DNA of 64,000 bases, taken from UBA4781 sp963674975. Its GTDB lineage: Bacteria > Chloroflexota > Anaerolineae > Anaerolineales > Anaerolineaceae. Every line of letters begins with the position of its first letter. The first letter of the stretch is position 1. Of this stretch, positions 1 through 9,252 are shown piece by piece. A model generated the notes under the pieces. That model made no database searches. It was given only the letters and a program-made list of their open reading frames with translations, and was not told the DNA's origin. The DNA lies in assembly GCA_963674975.1 (NCBI GenBank), contig OY771913.1:1860001-1924000 (forward strand), in the 5' to 3' direction. The position numbers were made by a program, and so were the translations under genes.

Positions 1-1190
<1,190 letters not shown>

Positions 1191-1263
1191 GCGTGGTGCG
1201 GAGTACTCGGTACTCTTTGTAAGTTGTTATTATCTACATACTATTCAAGGTTACTTTAAAAGT

Positions 1264-1383
1264 CTCTTGGTGATTTGAGCGACAGTGGTACACCCGGTAA
1301 CATCTCGAACCCGGAAGTTAAGGCTGTCAGCGCCGATGGTACTTGGGGGGCGACCCCTTGGGAGAGTAGGTCATTGCCAAGAG
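1264..1383 (+). rRNA. 5S ribosomal RNA
   Basis: This is a 120-nt 5S rRNA about 75 nt after the 23S. The terminal stem pairs CTCTTGG (1264-1270) with CCAAGAG (1377-1383). The conserved GAACCCGGAAGTTAAG and GCGCCGATGGTA segments are visible. A T-run (1386-1392) follows and probably ends the rRNA transcript. The order 23S-5S is that of a normal rrn operon. Confidence 0.95.
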
Positions 1384-1439
1384 GCTTTTTTTGTTAATTT
1401 GATATAATGAGTCCTTCCTTGAAAAATGAAAGGATCTCA

Positions 1440-2288
1440 ATGAATCCCCAATCTCTTGATTTCTATAAAAAAGCTGGACCGCTAACGGATATTTCATCAT
1501 ATGCTTCAATATGCGATGCGCTGCCGTCAGATATCGTTGCTTTGTGCAAGATCGTCCAGAATACAACCATCCATATCTACTGGGCAGAGAGAATGGGATT
1601 TCAAGCCGATACATTTCGCCAATCTGAAGTGCAGATCCGTTCAGCAGAAAAGAAGATCGATAAGATTTTTGAGCTGGACCCATCACCGCTGAGTACAGAA
1701 CGACCACTGGAAAAGAGAATGGTAGTGAACTGTCGTGATATCAGTCTCCTGCTTACTGCTTTATTAAAAAGAAAGGGTATCCCGGCGAGGGCGCGCTGTG
1801 GTTTTGCGACTTATTTTATAAAGGATCATTATGAAGATCATTGGGTCTGTGAATACTGGGATGCTGCTGCAGCCCGCTGGAAGATGGTTGATGCGCAGTT
1901 GGATGATTTTCAGAGAAAAGCCTTAAAGATAGATTTCGATACATATGATATGCCCATTGGAAAATTTATTCCGGCAGGACGCGCCTGGCAGATGACAAGG
2001 CAGAATAAAGCGGATCCAAATAAGTTTGGGATTTTCAAATATAAAGGGGAGATGTTCATTGTGGGAGATATGCAGCGCGATCTGCTGGCGCTGAATTCGA
2101 TCGAATTGCTGCCCTGGGATCAGTGGGGGCTGCTGGATAAGCGTTATATTCAGTTGACACCCAGGCAGCTGGCGTTTCTTGATGCTATGGCTGTAGTGAC
2201 CCAGCTGGATGATGCAGGATTTGATATGATCCAGAAAATTTATTTAGAGAATCAATTTCTGAAACCGCATAAAAGCTGGCTTTCTTGA
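1440..2288 (+). CDS. transglutaminase-like domain protein
   Basis: A 282-residue soluble protein with a transglutaminase-like (papain-fold) core. The triad is visible as Cys in VNCRD, His in EDHWVCEYW and Asp in MVDAQLDD. Family members are proteases, amidases or cross-linking enzymes; the substrate cannot be told here. No signal peptide or membrane segment is seen, so it is likely cytoplasmic. The start at 1440 is preferred over an upstream ATG at 1407. It follows AAAGGA at a good distance, and the earlier ATG overlaps a TATAAT -10 box (1403-1408). It is followed 53 bp later by an MFS permease with a near-identical ribosome site, so the two may be co-transcribed. Confidence 0.8.
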   Translation: MNPQSLDFYKKAGPLTDISSYASICDALPSDIVALCKIVQNTTIHIYWAERMGFQADTFRQSEVQIRSAEKKIDKIFELDPSPLSTERPLEKRMVVNCRDISLLLTALLKRKGIPARARCGFATYFIKDHYEDHWVCEYWDAAAARWKMVDAQLDDFQRKALKIDFDTYDMPIGKFIPAGRAWQMTRQNKADPNKFGIFKYKGEMFIVGDMQRDLLALNSIELLPWDQWGLLDKRYIQLTPRQLAFLDAMAVVTQLDDAGFDMIQKIYLENQFLKPHKSWLS

Positions 2289-2341
2289 TACACTAAATTG
2301 AAATCATTAATAAGAACACACCTGGATATAAAGGGATCTCA

Positions 2342-3610
2342 ATGAATCAAAAACTCTCTTTTATAAAGCTCTTTTCAATAAATTTTTATTCATTCGGCTT
2401 ATCATTTCTATGGAATACTCTGCATCCGATCGTGCTTCCTGCGATCTTATTAAATTATGTGCCGGAAACAAGTAAGAATACCTATCTGGGATTATTAACC
2501 TTTTTAGGGTTGATCCTTGCCATGATCGTGCAGCCAATTTCTGGCGCTCTCAGTGACCGGTCGAATTCCCACAGGGGAAAACGAAGCCCATTTATTGCCC
2601 TGGGCACCCTGCTGGATGCAGGTGTACTTCTTTTCATCGCGTTTTCGAATTCACTGCTGGGTATTTTCCTCGGCTATATCGCTTTACAGGTTTCTTCGAA
2701 TATTGCCCAGGGACCCATGCAGGCTTTGATCCCTGATTTAGTTCCTGAAGAGCAAAAGGGACTGGCAAGCGGTATTAAAAACTTCATGGAAGTGTTTGGG
2801 GTCATTTGTGCTTCACTTTTTGCTGGTCTTTTATTATCTCCCGATACCTCCAATCGCCTGCCTATCTTTCTGGTTGTGATCGGGATCCTGTGTGTAGCCG
2901 CGCTGTTTACCTTATCAGCTATTCGAACGAAAACGGGCTTTAATAAGGAAGAGAAAAAGAACGCCGAGAAAATTTCTTTTAAGAAAATATTTTCATTGGA
3001 TGTGAAAACAGATCGCGCATTTTCTAACCTGCTCATTACACGTTTTGTATTCCTGCTGGGAGTGTATGGAATTCAAACCTTCGCGCAGTATTATATTCGG
3101 GATGTGCTGGCGGTGGAAAATGCGGTAACAGCCACCGGATCTTTGATGGGCGTGATTGCGATCGCACTGGTGATCTGCGCGCTTATTTCCGGTTGGCTTT
3201 CAGATCGTTCAAGCCCCGAGAAACTGATGAGCATTGCTGTGCTGATCACTGCGTTGGGAGGTTTCGCGCTTATCTTTGTGCGGGATATGAACTCACTGAT
3301 GATCGTGGCTGGATTTGTTGGCGGTGGAATGGGTTTCTATCTCACCTCAAATTGGGCGATGGCTGTGAAATTAACACCCGCAGAGCAGGCAGGCAGATTT
3401 CTAGGGTTGACGAATATCGCGACAGCAGGCGCCAGCGCGCTTGGCAGGTTGGAAGGACCCTTGATCGATTTCTTGAATCAAGCTCGACCAACCCTGTTCC
3501 TTGGATATAAATTTGTCTTCTTTTTTTGTTTCTTCTGTTCTCTGCTCAGTTTCTTTCTTTATCAAAAATTGAAGAAGAAAGCTCAGGTTGTGATTGAACC
3601 CGAGAATTGA
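2342..3610 (+). CDS. MFS transporter
   Basis: A 422-residue integral membrane protein with about 12 hydrophobic segments and the MFS loop motif GALSDRSNSHRGKRSP after TM2, with a weaker repeat, SGWLSDRSSPEK, in the second half. A charged central loop (residues about 197-220) splits the two six-helix bundles. The N-terminal sequence resembles GPH/SLC45-type sugar permeases, but the substrate is not determined. AAAGGGATCTC precedes the ATG. It probably shares a transcript with the transglutaminase-like gene upstream. Confidence 0.85.
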   Translation: MNQKLSFIKLFSINFYSFGLSFLWNTLHPIVLPAILLNYVPETSKNTYLGLLTFLGLILAMIVQPISGALSDRSNSHRGKRSPFIALGTLLDAGVLLFIAFSNSLLGIFLGYIALQVSSNIAQGPMQALIPDLVPEEQKGLASGIKNFMEVFGVICASLFAGLLLSPDTSNRLPIFLVVIGILCVAALFTLSAIRTKTGFNKEEKKNAEKISFKKIFSLDVKTDRAFSNLLITRFVFLLGVYGIQTFAQYYIRDVLAVENAVTATGSLMGVIAIALVICALISGWLSDRSSPEKLMSIAVLITALGGFALIFVRDMNSLMIVAGFVGGGMGFYLTSNWAMAVKLTPAEQAGRFLGLTNIATAGASALGRLEGPLIDFLNQARPTLFLGYKFVFFFCFFCSLLSFFLYQKLKKKAQVVIEPEN

Positions 3611-3635
3611 CAAGCATATTGGTTCTATGTATAAT
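3607..3635 (+). promoter_or_regulatory. consensus sigma-70-type promoter for rpsU-infA
   Basis: TTGACA (3607-3612) and TATAAT (3630-3635) are separated by exactly 17 nt, a perfect match to the housekeeping promoter consensus. The -35 box overlaps the stop codon of the MFS gene. Transcription would begin near 3642, giving a leader of about 160 nt before rpsU. Confidence 0.8.
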
Positions 3636-3735
3636 CAATCCGGCTGTTGGATAAGGAAAGCCGTAGTAATTATCTTAATGTCGGGAGGCATTTATATAGG
3701 TAGCTTCCAATAAATGATGTTATTTTTTAGAGATT

Positions 3736-3773
3736 ACTCGACTGATGCTTTGTCTATCAGGCGAGTTTTTTTC
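3736..3773 (+). terminator. terminator/attenuator hairpin in the rpsU leader
   Basis: ACTCG-a-CTGAT (3736-3746) pairs with ATCAG-g-CGAGT (3756-3766), followed by a run of seven T. It has the shape of an intrinsic terminator. It lies between the promoter at 3607 and the start of rpsU, so it could act as an attenuator. It could instead simply end the MFS transcript. Confidence 0.7.
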
Positions 3774-3804
3774 TTAACCCTTCGCATGAAGGGAGGTGAG
3801 AGGA

Positions 3805-3996
3805 TTGACAAAAGTAGTCTTACGACCGAATGAATCACAAGATCAGTTGTTGCGTCGCTTTCGGAAGAAAGTTATTAAAGGCGGTGTCTTAAGCACAATC
3901 CGGAAAAAGCGCTGGTACTCATCAAAGAGTGAAACACGACGTGCAGAAAAGAAAAAAGCAGTTCGCCGGATGAAACGGCACCAGATGACTCATTAA
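3805..3996 (+). CDS. rpsU: 30S ribosomal protein S21
   Basis: A 63-residue small basic ribosomal protein of the S21 family. It has the typical opening TKVVLRPNESQDQLLRRFRK and a Lys/Arg-rich C terminus. S21 sits on the 30S platform and helps 16S rRNA-mRNA base pairing during initiation. The start is a TTG at 3805 placed after a strong GGGAGGTGAG. A GTG at 3796 lies inside that ribosome site and is rejected. It is followed 41 nt later by infA, another initiation factor gene, forming a small translation-initiation operon. Confidence 0.93.
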   Translation: MTKVVLRPNESQDQLLRRFRKKVIKGGVLSTIRKKRWYSSKSETRRAEKKKAVRRMKRHQMTH

Positions 3997-4037
3997 GATA
4001 GTGAGAGTTGCAGAGAACTGCAAGGAAGGAGTTTTGA

Positions 4038-4289
4038 ATGGGGAAGGAAGAGAAGATACAGGTAGATGGCACTGTCATTGAAGCCTTGCCTGCAACACAA
4101 TTCCGCGTTCGCCTCGATAACGGTCACGAAGTGCTCGCTTATTTATCTGGGAAAATGCGTCGATACTACATCCGAATCTTACTGGGTGATCGTGTGAAGG
4201 TAGAAATGTCGCCTTATGATCTGACCCGTGGTCGGATCACCTATCGTCAAAAGAAAGGTCACCAGGTACCCACAAATAATCAAGAGTAA
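4038..4289 (+). CDS. infA: translation initiation factor IF-1
   Basis: An 83-residue S1/OB-fold protein. Family landmarks are IQVDGTVIEALPATQFRVRL, LAYLSGKMRRYYIRILLGD and RGRITYR. IF-1 occupies the 30S A site during initiation. It is about ten residues longer than the common 71-73-residue form because of a polar C-terminal tail after the OB fold. AAGGAG precedes the ATG. It is co-directional with rpsU and ends before a strong terminator. Confidence 0.95.
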   Translation: MGKEEKIQVDGTVIEALPATQFRVRLDNGHEVLAYLSGKMRRYYIRILLGDRVKVEMSPYDLTRGRITYRQKKGHQVPTNNQE

Positions 4290-4353
4290 ATACTCTGAGT
4301 GGAGTACACGCCTGAAGAGAAAACCGCAAGGTGATTCTTCTGGAATGAAAATG

Positions 4354-4391
4354 AAAACTGACATCGTGATATTCGATGTCAGTTTTGTTTT
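4354..4391. terminator. bidirectional terminator between infA and the redox operon
   Basis: AAAACTGACATCG (4354-4366) and CGATGTCAGTTTT (4374-4386) form a perfect 13-bp stem. Flanking A and T runs make it usable on both strands, for infA on plus and the ten-gene redox operon ending at 4420 on minus. Confidence 0.88.
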
Positions 4392-4419
4392 AATCATTTT
4401 CTTGATCAGGGAAATAGCT

Positions 4420-5388
4420 TTATTTCTCTTCCTCTTCTTGGTTTCCACCTTTGAGAGCGATGATCAGATCGCGCCGCTTTAAAGCGCGCTTGCGATCGAT
4501 CTCGACCATTTCTGCTTTTTCGTCCGCCAGCTTTAACAGTGCCTGAACCCAGGCTCCGCTTTTTATCGGCTGATGGCGGACTCGCCAGCGTTCTACCCAG
4601 ATAGGCAGCTCTTTGGAATTGGTAACCCGACGGTGCTTCACCACCTTGCTGACTCCCTGCGATTCTACAGTAACTTCATATTCTTCGTATTGTATTTCTG
4701 CCGGGCAAATTTGAACGCAGGCACCGCACTTGATGCAGTAGTAGTCTGCCAGAACCAGCTCTCCTGCTTCATTGATATGCAGCGCTCTGGTAGGGCAGAT
4801 ATCGGCGCATGCCAGGCAGCCTTCCACACAATACTCTTTTTGCAGTGTTACATTCCCTTGCCAGGGTTGTACAACATGAAAAGCGCCGGCGCTGGCAATT
4901 TCACACTGCCGGCAGCGAATGCAGTGTGCATCATCCACTTCAAGTGTTTTTTCTTTTTTATTCTCACTAATCACATTGGTTGGGCAATTTTCGATCACGA
5001 AATCTTTTTTTGCCCGGTCGAAATTTTCTGGATTGAAAAAAGTGCTTTGTTCGAACGTTGGAAATGCCTCATATTTAATAACCGGAATCTCTGGCTCGCC
5101 ATTGATGGTCATTTGGATGGCATTGACCGGGCAGACCTCCACGCACTCTCCACACAGGATGCACTTCTGTGGGTCCACATCGACACTCTGTTTCTGTACC
5201 ATTTTTCCATTTTCAAGAACGCCGTCGACATGGGTTAGTGCTTCCTTGGGGCATACCAGTGGTCCCATCTGGCAGCCGACGCAACGCTCCAGATCCCACT
5301 GCATAATATAATGCCGGGTTACCATGGCGCGCTCCAGCACCATTTCTTTCTCAGTCCGCGTTTTTTGAGTTAAACCTCTGGTCGACAT
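4420..5388 (-). CDS. polyferredoxin (multi-[4Fe-4S] protein)
   Basis: A 322-residue soluble iron-sulfur protein, last gene of the redox operon. Cysteine motifs run in order: CVGCQMGPLVCP near residue 35 (unusual spacing), canonical CILCGECVEVCP near 76, CIRCRQCEIAS near 156 (incomplete), CVEGCLACADICP near 189 and CIKCGACVQICP near 221. Such proteins wire electrons between a flavin or Hdr module and a partner; MvhB/VhuB of methanogens is the known analogue. The C terminus is highly charged and ends in a run of glutamates. GGAG precedes the ATG. It is separated by 8 nt from the FAD/NAD-subunit gene. Confidence 0.85.
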   Translation of the reverse strand: MSTRGLTQKTRTEKEMVLERAMVTRHYIMQWDLERCVGCQMGPLVCPKEALTHVDGVLENGKMVQKQSVDVDPQKCILCGECVEVCPVNAIQMTINGEPEIPVIKYEAFPTFEQSTFFNPENFDRAKKDFVIENCPTNVISENKKEKTLEVDDAHCIRCRQCEIASAGAFHVVQPWQGNVTLQKEYCVEGCLACADICPTRALHINEAGELVLADYYCIKCGACVQICPAEIQYEEYEVTVESQGVSKVVKHRRVTNSKELPIWVERWRVRHQPIKSGAWVQALLKLADEKAEMVEIDRKRALKRRDLIIALKGGNQEEEEK

Positions 5389-5396
5389 CCGTTCTC

Positions 5397-6242
5397 CTAT
5401 ATCTCATTCGGTAATTCTTGCAGTTCTTTCAGGGTGAAAACCGGTCCATCTTTACAAACGTATTTGTGCCCGATATTACAGCGCCCGCAGTGACCCACCC
5501 CGCATTTCATCCTTTTTTCAAGCGAGGTGAAGATCCGTTCAGGCGGAAAACCCAGCTTGGTAAGGATGGGCAGAGTGAATCTGGTCATTACAGGCGGACC
5601 GCACAGCACTGCCACGGTATTCTTTGGTTTGGGTGCCATTTCTTCCAGAACTGCTGGCACAAAGCCGACATGATATTTCCAATCATCCTCTGCTATGTCG
5701 ATGGCTTGATGAACCTCAATATCACTGCGGTTGTGCCATTCTTCAATAACGGGCTTATAAAGGCATAAGCCTGAATTTCGCGTTCCATACAAGGCGGTGA
5801 TCTCTGCATAATCCGCGCGGTGCGAAGGATGTAGGATATGCTTGGTCATGGCATACAGCGTGGAAAAAGCGCATCCGCCGCCGATGACCAGCAAGTTCAT
5901 ACCTTTCCATTCATCCAGCGGGAAGCCGTTTCCCAACGGACCGCGCATGCCGATTGGATCGCCGGCGTGCATGGCATGGATAGCTGTGGTGAATTTGCCC
6001 ATCTTCTGCACCGTGAAGCGTACAAAATCGCCTTCCCATGCAGCGGAGGCAATTCCAATGGGCGCTTCTCCTTTACCGAAAATGGATAGCTGGCAGAACT
6101 GCCCGGGGTTGTATTTTGAAAAGAATTCCTCGCGATCTTCTTTCCGGTCAAATGTCAATTCAAATGATTTCAGGGTTGCATCGGTTGTCTCTATTACGAC
6201 ACGATCGATGTGCATTGGAAATGGTTCGTAGCAGTTTTTCAT
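5397..6242 (-). CDS. FAD/NAD(P)-binding electron-transfer subunit (sulfhydrogenase gamma/FlxA-like)
   Basis: A 281-residue flavoprotein of the ferredoxin-NADP reductase superfamily. An FAD-binding beta barrel (NPGQFCQLSIFG) comes first, then an NAD-binding half (LLVIGGGCAFSTLYAM; VLCGPPVMTRFT). A C-terminal Cys cluster (MKCGVGHCGRCNIG plus a later Cys) binds a [2Fe-2S] as in dihydroorotate dehydrogenase B/PyrK and sulfhydrogenase gamma. It is expected to exchange electrons with NAD(P)H and so is the likely pyridine-nucleotide port of the complex. Its ATG overlaps the stop of the upstream gene (ATGA), indicating translational coupling. Confidence 0.87.
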   Translation of the reverse strand: MKNCYEPFPMHIDRVVIETTDATLKSFELTFDRKEDREEFFSKYNPGQFCQLSIFGKGEAPIGIASAAWEGDFVRFTVQKMGKFTTAIHAMHAGDPIGMRGPLGNGFPLDEWKGMNLLVIGGGCAFSTLYAMTKHILHPSHRADYAEITALYGTRNSGLCLYKPVIEEWHNRSDIEVHQAIDIAEDDWKYHVGFVPAVLEEMAPKPKNTVAVLCGPPVMTRFTLPILTKLGFPPERIFTSLEKRMKCGVGHCGRCNIGHKYVCKDGPVFTLKELQELPNEI

Positions 6243-7255
6243 TTCTTCATTCCCTCAAAATCTTGCTGCAGTGCAGCAGCTGCGATCTCACGAATATCGA
6301 TATTGACCGGGCAGTATTTCACACAGCGCCCACAACCGGTGCAGCCGATCTCATCGATCAGATCCACCCAGTAGGCGAATTTGTGCATTACTCTCTGCCG
6401 CGTTCGTTCTGCTTTCGTCGGGCGTGGATTGTGCCCGGATGCTTCCAGCGAATAGGTTCGGAACATGCAGGTATCCCAATTGCGGACGCGTTCTTTTCTC
6501 ACCGTTTCATCCACGATATCGAAGCAAAAACAGGATGGGCATAAGAAAGTGCACACACCGCAGCCAAGACAGGATTGGGAAACGTCTTTCCAGAAGTCGG
6601 TTTCAAAGCTTGCCATCAGGGCATCGTGTAGTTCCTGCTTGGGCAGTAATGCAGGCATGTCCTTTTCAACCTGTTTGGTCATCTTTTTAACATTTTTACG
6701 CTCTGCTTCATCGGCGTCCGGCAGGTCTTTGAACAGGACTTTCCCTTTCTCGGTCATCAGGTAGATGCAGTATGCATCGCCCATATCGATCAAAAGCCCA
6801 TCTGATTCATTGGTGCCGAAAGGAGAACCGCCAACTGCTGTACAGAAGCAGGTTTCTTCCGGCTCGTTGCATCCCAGAGTAAAGATGAGGGCAGAATCTC
6901 TTTTTCTTTTCCAGTATTCATCCGGATTCTGATCATCGATCAGGGCATGATCAAGTAGACGCATGGCGCGCGCATCGCAGGAACGAATGCCGAGAATGAT
7001 CTTTTCTTTTTCAGCATTCTCAACGCCATGTAAAATGCCATCGTATTTCATTAAAACTTCCGACTGTGGCAAAATTAGGGATTTTGCCGGGTAGCGGGTG
7101 TTTAGATAATTATCTAAAACGATCTGCACAGGTTTTTCTACAATCTGAAATGCAAGTTCTTTTCCATTATAAACAGGGGCATAAACTGCATATTTTTTCA
7201 CCCATTTTGCGACTAACTTTTGGAGGTCTTTCTTAGAAATCCACTTAGCCTGCAT
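6239..7255 (-). CDS. 4Fe-4S dicluster protein (sulfhydrogenase beta/AsrA-like)
   Basis: A 338-residue protein with an N-terminal domain typical of hydrogenase/sulfite-reductase beta subunits (IILGIRSCDARAMRLLD; IFTLGCNEPEETCFC) and a C-terminal alpha-helical ferredoxin. The cluster motifs are CLGCGVCTFLCPSCFCFD near residue 230 and CTGCGRCVKYCPVNIDI near 307. Together with the FAD subunit it matches the beta-gamma pair of cytoplasmic sulfhydrogenases and the FlxA/FlxC-type modules. It probably relays electrons between the flavin and the Hdr part. GGAGG precedes the ATG, and it overlaps its upstream neighbour by 11 nt. Confidence 0.82.
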   Translation of the reverse strand: MQAKWISKKDLQKLVAKWVKKYAVYAPVYNGKELAFQIVEKPVQIVLDNYLNTRYPAKSLILPQSEVLMKYDGILHGVENAEKEKIILGIRSCDARAMRLLDHALIDDQNPDEYWKRKRDSALIFTLGCNEPEETCFCTAVGGSPFGTNESDGLLIDMGDAYCIYLMTEKGKVLFKDLPDADEAERKNVKKMTKQVEKDMPALLPKQELHDALMASFETDFWKDVSQSCLGCGVCTFLCPSCFCFDIVDETVRKERVRNWDTCMFRTYSLEASGHNPRPTKAERTRQRVMHKFAYWVDLIDEIGCTGCGRCVKYCPVNIDIREIAAAALQQDFEGMKK

Positions 7256-8222
7256 GATTATCCTCCTGCTGATCCGTGAATTTCACCTGATCGTCACCTA
7301 GGGTTAAAAAAGGCGGTAGTAAAGCTTCATCTACTCCGGGTTCAAACCCGTATTCTGTGAAGATATCCTGGTTCAGAAGGTCGGTAAGGTATGTCATTTT
7401 GATATTCATCGGGCATGCTCGCTCACAGGCGCCACAGCTTACGCATCTACCGGCTTGATGAAAAGCCCGGATGATATGCCAGGCTTGCTGACCGGCGGGG
7501 TTAGTGGTGCTGTCCGTCCACTGCGGGCGAGAATGATTCACAAAACATTCCTCGCAGGTGCACATAGGGCAGGCTTCGCGGCAGGCGTAGCAGCGAATGC
7601 AGCGTTCGGCTTCTTCTTTGAACCTGGCGTTTCGCTTTTCAATGGATAACTTGCGGAATGAATCCAGGTACGATTTTTCATAGGGCTGATCTTCAAAATA
7701 TCCGGGTTCATCGATGACCATATCTGCATGCATGGGTTGGGGATGATTGCAGTGCAGGCAGGCATCGTGCAGGATTTCAATCCGTTTAAAGGTCTTTTCC
7801 CCGCTGCGATAGGTCACACGTACCTGATCGCCTTCTTCTTCAACGGCAAGAATGGGATCCTGTTCTTCTTCCTGCAGTTTTTGGAGGTCAAGAATACCAA
7901 TGCAGGGGACTCCGATCAAATACAGGTTTTCTCGAGCATGGCGGTTTTCAAGCACCAGAGCCTGAACAGCCCGGCTCTCGCATCCTCGCACCACGATGGC
8001 GGTTTTCTCGCCCTTAGGGCGATGGTTCAGATAAACAGCCAGATTATTGCTGCACAGCCCATTTAGTTCCAACTGTTCAATTTCTTTTACGTCCTGAATG
8101 AAACAGGGCTGCATTTTATAGGGAAGGGTTCCTTTTTTGAAACCGATCACTACATCTACCGCTTTTTCCTGCAGCAGGCGTTTGGCTTCGGCTTGAATAT
8201 TTATATTACGAGTGCTCGCCAT
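7245..8222 (-). CDS. 4Fe-4S dicluster protein, FrhB/FlxB-like
   Basis: A 325-residue iron-sulfur protein. The N-terminal half has the VVRGCESRAVQALV motif of F420-hydrogenase-beta-like proteins. The C-terminal half carries CIRCYACREACPMCTCEECF (about residues 208-227) and CVSCGACERACPMNI (about 266-280). It is paralogous in layout to the next gene downstream in the operon. The likely role is intramolecular electron transfer in the Hdr-like complex; the exact partner is not known. GGAGG precedes the ATG, and the neighbours overlap on both sides. Confidence 0.78.
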   Translation of the reverse strand: MASTRNINIQAEAKRLLQEKAVDVVIGFKKGTLPYKMQPCFIQDVKEIEQLELNGLCSNNLAVYLNHRPKGEKTAIVVRGCESRAVQALVLENRHARENLYLIGVPCIGILDLQKLQEEEQDPILAVEEEGDQVRVTYRSGEKTFKRIEILHDACLHCNHPQPMHADMVIDEPGYFEDQPYEKSYLDSFRKLSIEKRNARFKEEAERCIRCYACREACPMCTCEECFVNHSRPQWTDSTTNPAGQQAWHIIRAFHQAGRCVSCGACERACPMNIKMTYLTDLLNQDIFTEYGFEPGVDEALLPPFLTLGDDQVKFTDQQEDNHAG

Positions 8223-8656
8223 TAAGAACCCTCCTGACTGAAGGTACGGGTTTTTAATAAGGTCTGCGGTTTCAGTGTTTCAAGATGCTCTTCGAATTCG
8301 GCGATCAACGGCTGGATAACAGCTCTTTCATCAATGTTCATCCAGTGAAAGATGAAACGCTCTTGTGGATACCCCAGTGAGGATAGAAAATTGCGGAATT
8401 CGCTGAGGGTTCTTCTGGCGTGCAGGTTGCCTTCTTTGTAGTGGCATTTTTCAGGCATGCAGCCGCATACCATAATGCCATCTGCGCCGCCCTGCACCGC
8501 ATTAAGAATGTACATGGGGTCGATTCGCCCTGAACAGGGCACTTTGACCAGCTTCACATTTGCAGGCAGTTCATGCTCGACCCAGTATTGATCTTGCATG
8601 GAGGCGAGGCAGTACTGGCATTGAAAAAGAATGATGGAAGGTTTCTTGTTTTTCAT
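8222..8656 (-). CDS. MvhD-family hydrogenase iron-sulfur subunit
   Basis: A 144-residue protein of the MvhD/FlxD (hydrogenase delta) family. It has FQCQYCLASMQDQYW near the N terminus, the central VPCSGRIDP and the diagnostic CGCMPEKCHYKEGN. MvhD-type proteins bind a [2Fe-2S] cluster and pass electrons to HdrA. All cluster ligands read as Cys, with no selenocysteine codon. HdrA in this operon also carries a fused MvhD domain, so the complex has two such domains. It overlaps the HdrC-like gene by 4 nt. Confidence 0.9.
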   Translation of the reverse strand: MKNKKPSIILFQCQYCLASMQDQYWVEHELPANVKLVKVPCSGRIDPMYILNAVQGGADGIMVCGCMPEKCHYKEGNLHARRTLSEFRNFLSSLGYPQERFIFHWMNIDERAVIQPLIAEFEEHLETLKPQTLLKTRTFSQEGS

Positions 8657-9252
8657 TTTTCAATACCCTTTTCTGCAGTTTCAAACCATGACCAGATTGA
8701 GTCAAGCACTTCTTCGCTGTTTTCTCTATCCTGCAGCTCGATAGAATTGGATCGACAGATCGAGGAACAGGTGCCGCAAGCCATACATTTGCCGGCATCC
8801 ACTTCAGCGATCAGCAAATTCTTTCCGCGCAGCGGTACATTGGTTTCTTTTAAAGTGATTGCCTGGTAAGGACAGACCTTTTCGCAGAATCCGCAGCCGA
8901 CACAGGTTTGGGCATCCACTTTGGCTGTTTTCAGGGGAGTGGTAAAGCCTGTTTCAATGGCAAGCTGTTTCACTCCGTTTAATACTGCCGAAATATGAAT
9001 TTCCTGCGGGCAGGCTGTATAGCACAGATCGCATGCCGAACAGAGGTAAGGGGTGATCGAAGAAAAGGATTCCTGCTTCATATCTGAAGCGACCATTTTC
9101 AACAGGCGGCGCGGGTTGTAAGCCGGCTCTACTTTTTGCTGGATCGGGCAGCGGCTCACACAGGTTCCGCATGAAAAGCACATATCCACTTTTTCACAGC
9201 CCGGGAGCGCGATCAGCAGATCGCGCAGGGCAGATCCTTTCTCATGCTCCAC
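8653..9252 (-). CDS. HdrC-like 4Fe-4S protein
   Basis: A 199-residue protein. The first half has the HdrC pattern CFSCGTCVSRCPIQQ and CSACDLCYTACPQEI joined by a helical linker. The second half adds two more clusters, CVGCGFCEKVCPYQAI and CMACGTCSSICRS. The four-cluster form is larger in cluster content than simple HdrC and is best seen as HdrC fused to a ferredoxin. It probably connects HdrA to the downstream Fe-S proteins. It starts at GTG 9252 after AGAGGTG and overlaps HdrA by 11 nt. No HdrB (CCG-domain) partner is encoded here. Confidence 0.85.
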   Translation of the reverse strand: MEHEKGSALRDLLIALPGCEKVDMCFSCGTCVSRCPIQQKVEPAYNPRRLLKMVASDMKQESFSSITPYLCSACDLCYTACPQEIHISAVLNGVKQLAIETGFTTPLKTAKVDAQTCVGCGFCEKVCPYQAITLKETNVPLRGKNLLIAEVDAGKCMACGTCSSICRSNSIELQDRENSEEVLDSIWSWFETAEKGIEK

